In this document: positions 1 through 4,212 of the stretch, in pieces
Layout: every line of letters starts with the position of its first letter
Numbering within the stretch: the first letter of the stretch is position 1
NCBI GenBank assembly: GCA_028281485.1
Contig: JANQJT010000107.1
Span: forward strand, 1 to 5,845
Reading direction: 5' to 3'
Length of the DNA stretch: 5,845 nt
Source: Phycisphaeraceae bacterium
GTDB taxonomy: Bacteria > Planctomycetota > Phycisphaerae > Phycisphaerales > Zrk34
Notes under the pieces: model-generated
What the model saw: the letters and a program-made list of their open reading frames with translations, nothing else
What the model was told of the DNA's origin: nothing
Databases searched by the model: none
Program-made: the position numbers and the translations under genes

Positions 1-925
1 AATCGAGTCCGGTCGCGCGGTGACGGCTCACACGCCTTCGGGGACGGGGGCGCTGCGCGTGGTGGGTGATTACCTGAAGCAGAACCATCCGGACGCGACG
101 CTTTGGCTGCCGAGTCCGACGTGGGCGAATCACGCGGCGGTGTTCGGTGCGGCGGGCGTGCCGACGAAGACGTACGCGTACGCGAACGCCGCGGTGACGG
201 GGCTGGACATCGACGCGATGGTCGAGGCGGTGGGGCGGGTCCCGGCCGGCGACGTGGTGTTGATGCACGGGTGTTGTCACAACCCGACGGGGATCGACCC
301 GACGGCGGAGCAATGGGGCAGGATCGCGGCGGCGGTGGCGGCGGGTGGCGCGACGCCGATGTTGGACTTTGCTTACCAGGGGTTCGCGGACGGCGTGCGT
401 GAGGACGCGGTGGGGCTGAGCAAGCTGGCGGAGACCTGCGACGAGCTGATCGTCTGCACGAGTTTTTCGAAGAACATCTCGCTGTATAACGAGCGTGTGG
501 GGTCGGTGACGTTCGTGGCGAAGACGGCGGACGAGGCGAAGGCGGTGTTCAGCAACGTGAAGCTGGCGATCCGCAAGAACTACTCGAACCCGCCGGCCCA
601 CGGCGGCGAGATCGTGAAGACGATCCTCGGCGATGCGGCGCTGACGGCGCAGTGGCACGAGGAGTTGGCCGACATGCGCAACCGGATCAACGGCATGCGT
701 GCGCTGTTCGCTGACACGATGGCGGCGAAGGGTAGTTCGATCGACTTCGGTTTCATGAAGAGCCATCGCGGCATGTTCTCGATGACGGGCCTGAGCAAGG
801 AGCAGGTGGGCGAGCTTCGCGAGAAGCACGCGATCTATATCGTGGGCTCGGGCCGGGTGAACGTGGCGGGCATGACCGAGACGAACATGGGCGTGCTGAC
901 GGACGCGATCGCGGGCGTGCTTTGA
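1..925 (+). CDS. Aspartate/aromatic aminotransferase (AspC/TyrB-like, class I PLP fold), 5' truncated
   Basis: This enzyme transfers an amino group between aspartate (or an aromatic amino acid) and 2-oxoglutarate, using pyridoxal phosphate in the cytoplasm. The frame is open from base 2, so the GTG at 20 is internal: the residues before it (RAVTAHTPSGTGALRV) already match the AspC/TyrB core, and roughly 90-100 N-terminal residues lie outside the window. Visible family landmarks are the ring-stacking Trp (122-124), the Asn of CCHNPTG (281-283), Asp and Tyr of LDFAYQG (365-367 and 374-376), the Schiff-base Lys of SFSKN (470-472), the phosphate-binding Arg of NERVG (494-496), the Arg of IRKNYSNPPAHG that contacts the distal carboxylate (572-574), and the alpha-carboxylate Arg of GSGRVNVAG (854-856). 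All catalytic positions are intact. Retention of the distal-carboxylate Arg fits dicarboxylate substrates, but AspC and TyrB both have it, so I give no symbol. The stop is TGA. Confidence 0.93.
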   Translation, partial: IESGRAVTAHTPSGTGALRVVGDYLKQNHPDATLWLPSPTWANHAAVFGAAGVPTKTYAYANAAVTGLDIDAMVEAVGRVPAGDVVLMHGCCHNPTGIDPTAEQWGRIAAAVAAGGATPMLDFAYQGFADGVREDAVGLSKLAETCDELIVCTSFSKNISLYNERVGSVTFVAKTADEAKAVFSNVKLAIRKNYSNPPAHGGEIVKTILGDAALTAQWHEELADMRNRINGMRALFADTMAAKGSSIDFGFMKSHRGMFSMTGLSKEQVGELREKHAIYIVGSGRVNVAGMTETNMGVLTDAIAGVL

Positions 926-965
926 CCCCCGGAGCCCCGCCCCCGGAAGCCCCGGCCCCCGGAAG
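926..965. repeat. Short imperfect GC tandem repeat after the aminotransferase gene
   Basis: Three adjacent copies of a C5-GGAAG-CCCCGG unit start right after the TGA stop: 926-939 (one A missing), 940-955 (full) and 956-965 (first ten bases only). The unit is partly self-complementary (CCCCGG/CCGGGG-like pairing is not perfect here), so a terminator role is possible but unsupported, and no T-tract follows directly. Confidence 0.5.
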
Positions 966-1000
966 TTAGAAGTAATCGTTTGGTAATTTGATCACATGAG
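964..1000 (+). promoter_or_regulatory. AT-rich patch, possible prfB promoter region
   Basis: A run from 964 to about 998 is clearly AT-richer than its surroundings and ends about 35 bases before the prfB ATG. It contains TAATTT (984-989), which is loosely -10-like, but I see no well-spaced -35 partner. The composition and place suggest the prfB promoter; the exact boxes are not supported. Confidence 0.22.
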
Positions 1001-1019
1001 ACGCGCCGGTGTCGGGCGC

Positions 1020-1025
1020 GAAGGA
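1020..1025 (+). promoter_or_regulatory. Shine-Dalgarno site of prfB
   Basis: GAAGGA ends 7 bases before the ATG at 1033. This selects ATG 1033 as the prfB start. The competing ATG at 1025 meets a stop after three codons, and the ATG at 1130 would remove the first 32 residues of the RF2 N-terminal domain. Confidence 0.7.
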
Positions 1026-1032
1026 TGCATCG

Positions 1033-2149
1033 ATGATTCACGAGAACATCAAGGGCGACCTCGAACAGCTGCAGGCGCGGATTTTAACGATCCGCGACTC
1101 TCTTTAACATCGACGCACGCAAGGCCGAGATGGGCGAGCTGGAGGCGCAGATGAATGCGCCGGACTTCTGGAACGATCAAGCGTCGGCCCAGAAGGTGGT
1201 GCAGCGTCTGAAGGTGCTCAAGGCGTCGACGGAGCCGGTGCTGGAGCTGCAGGTCGAAGCAAACGACCTGGCGGAGCTGTACGAGCTGGCCAGGGAAGAG
1301 GACGACGCGGAGACGATCGAGGACGTCGACCAGCAGCTTGCCGAGTTGGAGCAGCGGTACGAGAAGGTGGAGCTGCAGTCGCTTTTGAGCGGCAAGCACG
1401 ACCACGCGAACTGTTACTTTTCCATCTACTCCGGCGACGGGGGCACGGAAGCCAACGACTGGGCAGAGATGATGCTGCGGATGTATCTGCGTTACGCGGA
1501 GGACCGCGGTTGGAAGGTGGAGGAGCTGGACAAGCACTTCGGCGAAGAGGCGGGGATCAGCGACGTGACGCTGCACGTGAAGGGCGATTGTGCTTACGGG
1601 TACCTGATCTGTGAGCGCGGGACGCACCGGCTTGCGCGCGTGAGTCCTTTTAATGCGCAGGGCAAGCGGCAGACGAGCTTCGCGACGGTGGATGTGGTGC
1701 CGGAGTACGAAGAGTCGGACGTGAGCGTGAACGAGAAGGACTGCGAGATCGAGTTCTTTGCGCGTTCGAGCGGGCCGTGCGGCCAGAACGTGAACAAGGT
1801 GGCCACGGCGTGTCGCGTGGTGCACAAGCCGACGGGGCTGCAGGTGGTGTGCTCGAACGAGAAGAGCCAGGTGCAGAACAAGAAGATCGCGCTGGGGATT
1901 CTGCAGGCGAAGATCGAGCAGATGGAAGAGGAGAAGCGTGCGGCTGAGCGCCAGGCGGACGCGGGCGAGCTGGCGACGGGGTGGGGCTCGCAGATCCGGT
2001 CGTACGTGTTTTACGACAACCGCGTGAAGGACATCCGCACGGGCTACGAGATGGGCAACCCGATGCGGGTGATGGACGGGGACCTGCAGGGGTTCATCGA
2101 CGCGGAGCTTCGCCGGCGGCAGGAAGCCAAGGCGAAGGCGGACGTGTAG
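1033..2149 (+). CDS. prfB: Peptide chain release factor 2, expressed by +1 programmed frameshift
   Basis: RF2 reads UGA and UAA stop codons in the ribosomal A site and triggers hydrolysis of peptidyl-tRNA. The gene is two joined frames, 1033-1104 and 1106-2149: 24 codons, then a +1 shift over the TAA at 1105, then 347 codons, giving 371 residues (E. coli RF2 has 365). The joined N-terminus, TIRDSL-NIDARKAEM, aligns without gaps to E. coli VLRGYL-DYDAKKERL. Other landmarks: GDGGTEANDW at about 134-143; the stop-codon specificity tripeptide SPF at 204-206 (nt 1643-1651), which marks RF2 and not RF1; WGSQIRSYV near the C-terminus. Two oddities: the catalytic GGQ loop reads SGPCGQNVN, so residue 249 is Cys (TGC, 1778-1780) before Gly250 and Gln251; and the loop after SPF reads GKRQTSF, with Gln213 where RF1 and RF2 normally have His. 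The frame is otherwise intact and conserved, so this is not an obvious pseudogene. The gene itself ends in TAG, which RF2 does not read. Confidence 0.95.
1102..1108 (+). promoter_or_regulatory. prfB: RF2 +1 programmed frameshift site, CTT-TAA-C
   Basis: The zero frame reads CTT (Leu24) then stops at TAA (1105-1107). Slipping one base, from CUU to the overlapping UUU, continues as AAC ATC GAC into the RF2 body. The place matches the classic CTT-TGA-C site exactly at protein level. In known genes, low RF2 activity slows termination and favours the shift, so RF2 controls its own level. Here the stop is TAA, which RF1 also reads, and no AGGGGG-like element lies upstream (bases 1087-1101 are ACGATCCGCGACTCT). 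Confidence 0.9.
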
Positions 2150-2157
2150 TTTTCTTT

Positions 2158-2169
2158 CGGAGTGATCCG
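2158..2169 (+). other. Small hairpin just after prfB
   Basis: CGGA-gtga-TCCG forms a 4-bp stem 9 bases after the prfB stop. It is too short to call a terminator by itself. It precedes the larger double hairpin. Confidence 0.2.
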
Positions 2170-2180
2170 TATGCATTGAG

Positions 2181-2229
2181 CAGAGCCGGCATCTGTGATG
2201 CCGGTCCGGGACCGCAGGTCCCGGCTCTG
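2181..2229. repeat. Double-hairpin (cruciform) palindromic element
   Basis: An outer 5-bp stem, CAGAG (2181-2185) with CTCTG (2225-2229), encloses two perfect 8-bp hairpins. Hairpin A is CCGGCATC (2186-2193) with GATGCCGG (2197-2204), loop TGT. Hairpin B is CCGGGACC (2206-2213) with GGTCCCGG (2217-2224), loop GCA. Only base 2205 is unpaired between them. A further GGGAG-gtccg-CTCCC hairpin follows at 2231-2245. The symmetry is far beyond chance and fits a REP-like intergenic repeat. As RNA it would form a three-way junction in the prfB 3' tail and could protect it or end transcription. No other copy is in this window. Confidence 0.75.
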
Positions 2230-2298
2230 TGGGAGGTCCGCTCCCTCACGGTCGCGACTCGTTGTTGCCCGGGTGATGACATCAGTTCAAAGATTTAA

Positions 2299-2323
2299 CC
2301 CCCGGCGTGCCGGGGGCTGTTTG
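2299..2323. terminator. GC-rich hairpin, possible intrinsic terminator, perhaps bidirectional
   Basis: CCCCCGGC (2299-2306) pairs perfectly with GCCGGGGG (2309-2316). On the plus strand CTGTTTGT follows, a weak U-tract. On the minus strand the stem is followed by TTAAATCTTT. It lies between prfB and the lipoprotein gene, about 150 bases after prfB, and probably separates the two transcripts. The weak U-tract keeps confidence moderate. Confidence 0.5.
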
Positions 2324-2329
2324 TATACT
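2324..2329 (+). promoter_or_regulatory. Putative -10 box of the first lipoprotein gene
   Basis: TATACT lies 27 bases before the ATG at 2357 and directly after the terminator-like hairpin. The -35 position falls inside the GC stem and has no TTGACA-like match. If used, transcription would start near 2336 and leave a short leader with the Shine-Dalgarno site. Confidence 0.33.
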
Positions 2330-2344
2330 GGGGGAAATCTCTTT

Positions 2345-2351
2345 GAAAGGA
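2345..2351 (+). promoter_or_regulatory. Shine-Dalgarno site of the first lipoprotein gene
   Basis: GAAAGGA sits 5 bases before ATG 2357. It decides the start: the same frame is open back to an ATG at 2195, but that stretch runs through the palindromic element and the terminator hairpin, and only ATG 2357 gives a signal peptide at the N-terminus. Confidence 0.7.
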
Positions 2352-2356
2352 CCGGG

Positions 2357-2803
2357 ATGAGACCGATCACGATCTGTGCGTTTTCGATGCTGTTGCTTGC
2401 GTCGTGTGCGAGTAGCGAGCAGAAGGGCTCGTGTCGACCCGAGGGGCATCTTGGGCCGTATGATCCTGTCTATGACGATTACGCTTCCAGTTACTGGAAG
2501 CAGGTTGAGGCGCAGCGGTTCCCCCTGGAATACGGCATGGAGAAGAAGCTGCTGCTGATCGCGCATGGATTCGATCCGCATGTCCGCGGGGGCTTTGCCG
2601 CGGATCTGTGGGATGACATCAGGGATTCCGAGCAGCAGAAACGGGAATTGTTCTCATACATGAAGTCGGATGACCCCGCGCTGGCGTGGGCGGCGGCGTG
2701 GGTCGTGGAGAAAACGGGCTATTATTCAGAGTCAGACTGTGACTTTGAAGAAACCTATGAGCGGGAAGACGTGAAGGCGTTTGAGGAGAAGTATCATCGG
2801 TGA
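2357..2803 (+). CDS. Small predicted lipoprotein of unknown function
   Basis: The protein has 148 residues. The N-terminus MRPITICAFSMLLLASC is a lipoprotein signal peptide: one basic residue, a hydrophobic core, and the lipobox L14-A15-S16-C17, so Cys17 would be lipidated and the mature protein anchored to a membrane facing the periplasm. The mature part (about 132 residues) has no domain I recognise. It contains a Tyr/Asp-rich stretch (about 35-47), a predicted helical middle (MEKKLLLIAHGF, 61-72), a second helical part with DDPALAWAAAWVVEKTGYY (105-123), and a strongly acidic tail (124-143). Besides Cys17 it keeps Cys26 and Cys128, a possible disulfide. It ends 46 bases from the convergent minus-strand gene, with a palindromic repeat between them. 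The signal peptide is seen in the sequence; location is inferred; function is unknown. Confidence 0.8.
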   Translation: MRPITICAFSMLLLASCASSEQKGSCRPEGHLGPYDPVYDDYASSYWKQVEAQRFPLEYGMEKKLLLIAHGFDPHVRGGFAADLWDDIRDSEQQKRELFSYMKSDDPALAWAAAWVVEKTGYYSESDCDFEETYEREDVKAFEEKYHR

Positions 2804-2820
2804 CGCGATATCAGTTCGTA

Positions 2821-2853
2821 GTGGTGGGTCTCCCTGCGTTCGACCCACTCTAC
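2821..2853. repeat. Palindromic repeat, copy R1
   Basis: GTGGGTC (2824-2830) pairs with GACCCAC (2842-2848) around an 11-base loop TCCCTGCGTTC, and CTCTAC follows at the plus-strand end. It fills the gap between two convergent genes. Read on the minus strand it begins GTAGAGTGGGTCGAACGCAG, and its TAG is the stop codon of the minus-strand gene. It is the cleanest long copy of a family with further copies at 3536, 4101 and 4150. Such GTAGGGTGGG-type palindromes resemble REP elements mobilised by RAYT transposases; that link is inference. Confidence 0.75.
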
Positions 2854-3425
2854 TTAAGAATCCCGTGTTGAGATGCAAACTCTATCCATTTCTGTGATGC
2901 GATGTTCGCGGTATCGATCGCGTTGCCGATTGTTTCGCCGCGTTCGTTCTCTATGACAATCTTTGCTTCGGCTTTGTCTTGGATTCGATTGCGTATGGAT
3001 GTCTCATTCTCGCCGGGTGACCACAATGGTATAGAGGTGGCGTAATTACCGAGTCTGGCGTATCTGCCGTCGCGTGATTTTCGTAGTTTTCCATGTTTGG
3101 CCGTATTCGCGATGTCAGCGGTTAATTGTAATTCGGGCGTACGGTTTACATGCTCTTCCACAAGATTGGTTGCAATTGTGTTTGTGTATTTATCCTTCAG
3201 AGCGAGAACCAGATAATCTTTGTAAGCCCATAGCCAAACGAACAAGGCCTCTAGTTCGTCTTTGATCTTTTCAATCTCATCAAAATTGTCGATTGACACT
3301 GTAATACTTCTGTGTCTGGTTAATTCGACGGAGAAACCTGTACGCGACTCAAGTGTTGGGCTACTCATGCCATCCTGGAGACGTGTGATTTTGCGTTTTA
3401 AATCGACCAATGCGTTGCGGGCCAT
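2850..3425 (-). CDS. Hypothetical protein, AT-richer than neighbours, possibly HEPN-like helical
   Basis: The protein has 191 residues and no signal peptide, so it is probably cytoplasmic. I do not recognise the family with confidence. Visible features are a charged N-terminal helix (1-20), a beta-like stretch (FSVELTRHRSITVSID, 31-46), helices rich in Trp, Tyr and Lys (IEKIKDELEALFVWLWAYKD, 51-70), and the block LQLTADIANTAKHG (99-112). The N-x-x-KH block after a W-x-x-KDYL helix recalls small HEPN-like proteins of accessory regions, but the typical RX4-6H motif is not clear. Base composition is visibly AT-richer than in the flanking genes, which suggests transfer. There is no Shine-Dalgarno site. 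The codon directly before the ATG is an in-frame TAA that ends a 27-codon reading frame, so the start is uncertain. The stop TAG lies in repeat R1. Confidence 0.7.
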   Translation of the reverse strand: MARNALVDLKRKITRLQDGMSSPTLESRTGFSVELTRHRSITVSIDNFDEIEKIKDELEALFVWLWAYKDYLVLALKDKYTNTIATNLVEEHVNRTPELQLTADIANTAKHGKLRKSRDGRYARLGNYATSIPLWSPGENETSIRNRIQDKAEAKIVIENERGETIGNAIDTANIASQKWIEFASQHGILK

Positions 3426-3509
3426 TTATGGATCGGGTTGGGTCAGGATATAATCTGTCTTGTCGTAGGCCTCGTATTTGCTGCGGAGCCAGCGTCTGTA
3501 GTTGGGCAT
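3426..3509 (-). CDS. Doubtful 27-codon reading frame directly before the hypothetical gene
   Basis: From ATG 3509 it reads MPNYRRWLRSKYEAYDKTDY and ends with ILTQPDP and TAA. It is in the same frame as the downstream gene, with no base between its TAA and the next ATG. It may be a leader peptide, the true N-terminus of the downstream protein cut off by a point change, or noise. It has no Shine-Dalgarno site, but TACAAT lies 7 bases before its ATG, which would allow a leaderless start. The charged, aromatic-rich composition looks protein-like but the sequence is too short to prove anything. Confidence 0.25.
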   Translation of the reverse strand: MPNYRRWLRSKYEAYDKTDYILTQPDP

Positions 3510-3516
3510 GGGGCGT

Positions 3517-3522
3517 ATTGTA
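3517..3522 (-). promoter_or_regulatory. Putative minus-strand -10 box TACAAT
   Basis: TACAAT on the minus strand differs by one base from the consensus. The predicted start of transcription is at or next to ATG 3509, implying a leaderless message for the 27-codon frame and the hypothetical gene. No good -35 is visible; that region overlaps repeat R2. Confidence 0.25.
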
Positions 3523-3535
3523 ATCGAATGCGGGG

Positions 3536-3568
3536 ATGGTGGGTCTGCCTGCGTTCGCCCCACCCTAC
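3536..3568. repeat. Palindromic repeat, copy R2
   Basis: GGTGGGTC (3538-3545) faces GCCCCACC (3557-3564) with one mismatch, loop TGCCTGCGTTC, followed by CTAC. It closely matches R1 in arms and loop. Read on the minus strand it starts GTAGGGTGGGGCGAACGCAG, and its TAG is the stop codon of the second lipoprotein gene. Confidence 0.72.
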
Positions 3569-4080
3569 TTGCTGTCTTCATGCGGGGGCGTGTTTTCCGG
3601 ATGCGGATTGATGACTTCAACGTTCTCGTAATAGACCAGGTGCGGGTCTCCGCCATGATGCTGCCTGATAACCTCAACTACTTTGTCGTTAAAACGGGTG
3701 CTGGTTGTCATCGAATAAGGATTGCTCGTGTCGCCAAGGCGGTGGATGACGAAGCTGTTCTTTTTTGAGAACCAGAGCACCCAGTGTTCACCCCCGCACT
3801 CAATCACGATTCTGTTCGTCAGACTGTAGAATGAAGTCGATAAGGGTCTGAGCTTGGTCCACTCGAGTTCGCTTCTCAGGCCGTCCAGGATATCGGCTTT
3901 GGCGCTGTTCCATTTGTGCATCTCGACTTTTGGTGGGGCGCCCTGGCAATACGTTATTTCGATGCTGTCCCAGGGTGTGGCGGACAGATCGGGGGGCGGG
4001 TCTCCGCCGCCGAGAATGTCTGCGCAGCCAGTTGCCGCGAGACAAACACACGCCACTAAAAACCAGGAAGGTGTATTCAT
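3565..4080 (-). CDS. Second small predicted lipoprotein, function unknown
   Basis: The protein has 171 residues. I start at ATG 4080 because GAGG lies 7 bases upstream and the N-terminus is then a lipoprotein signal, MNTPSWFLVACVCLAATGC, with a usable lipobox A16-T17-G18-C19. The in-frame ATG at 4167 would put 29 hydrophilic residues, encoded by palindromic repeats, ahead of the signal. The mature part starts ADILGGGDPPPDLSATPW, a Gly/Pro linker, then a compact beta-rich-looking domain with TNRIVIECGGEHWVLWFSKK and KVVEVIRQHHGGDPHLVYYE, ending in a Pro/His/Glu tail. Two further Cys, in YCQG and ECGG, may form a disulfide. I recognise no domain. It has no sequence likeness to the first lipoprotein beyond the signal. 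It is flanked by repeats R2 and R3, and its stop TAG is part of R2. Confidence 0.75.
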   Translation of the reverse strand: MNTPSWFLVACVCLAATGCADILGGGDPPPDLSATPWDSIEITYCQGAPPKVEMHKWNSAKADILDGLRSELEWTKLRPLSTSFYSLTNRIVIECGGEHWVLWFSKKNSFVIHRLGDTSNPYSMTTSTRFNDKVVEVIRQHHGGDPHLVYYENVEVINPHPENTPPHEDSK

Positions 4081-4087
4081 TGTCGTG

Positions 4088-4091
4088 CCTC
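4088..4091 (-). promoter_or_regulatory. Shine-Dalgarno site of the second lipoprotein gene
   Basis: GAGG on the minus strand, 7 bases before ATG 4080. It supports this start over the ATG at 4167. Confidence 0.5.
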
Positions 4092-4100
4092 GAAGCGGTT

Positions 4101-4135
4101 CGTGGTGGGGCGCCCTGTGTTCGACACGCCCTGCT
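4101..4135. repeat. Palindromic repeat, decayed copy R3
   Basis: CGTGGTGGGGCGCCCTGTGT followed by TCGACACGCCCTGC matches R1 and R2 at most loop positions (CCCTGNGTTCGA), but its arms carry several changes and pair poorly. It sits in the upstream region of the second lipoprotein gene. Confidence 0.55.
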
Positions 4136-4149
4136 TGCTTGTGATCGTT

Positions 4150-4172
4150 ATGGTGGGCGGTGCCCACCCTAC
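4150..4172. repeat. Short palindromic repeat, copy R4
   Basis: GGTGGGC (4152-4158) and GCCCACC (4162-4168) form a perfect 7-bp stem with loop GGT, followed by CTAC as in the long copies. It is a short-loop version of the family and directly precedes half-copy R5. Confidence 0.65.
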
Positions 4173-4175
4173 GAC

Positions 4176-4194
4176 CGCGTTTGACCCACCCTAC
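4176..4194. repeat. Half copy of the palindromic repeat, R5
   Basis: CGCGTTTGACCCACCCTAC matches the 3' half of R1 and R2 (TGCGTTCGACCCACNCTAC) and lacks its own left arm. The left arm of R4 (GGTGGG, 4152-4157) can pair with CCCACC at 4185-4190, so R4 and R5 form alternative hairpins. It starts 18 bases beyond the acyltransferase stop codon. Confidence 0.6.
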
Positions 4195-4212
4195 AGGTGA
4201 AAATGTGGGACG

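Noticed and set aside
20..22. GTG at 20 as the aminotransferase start
   Set aside because: The residues before it continue the AspC/TyrB alignment, and the family needs about 100 more N-terminal residues. The gene is cut by the window edge.
1130..1132. ATG at 1130 as an independent prfB start
   Set aside because: It would remove 32 N-terminal residues that align well with RF2 across the shift point, and ATG 1033 has a good Shine-Dalgarno site. A minor internal start cannot be excluded.
1049..2176. Long minus-strand open frame (375 codons) opposite prfB
   Set aside because: The plus strand encodes a clear RF2. The reverse frame is His/Leu/Arg/Val-rich, a usual shadow of GC-rich coding sequence, with no recognisable motif.
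2195..2356. Upstream extension of the first lipoprotein to ATG 2195
   Set aside because: It would translate through the double hairpin and the terminator-like stem and would bury the signal peptide 54 residues inside the protein.
4081..4167. Upstream extension of the second lipoprotein to ATG 4167
   Set aside because: The extra 29 residues are encoded by repeat copies R3 and R4 and precede a clear signal peptide.
2821..4194. The spaced palindromes as a CRISPR array
   Set aside because: The copies are hundreds of bases apart with genes between them, unequal in length, diverged, and without regular spacers or cas genes.
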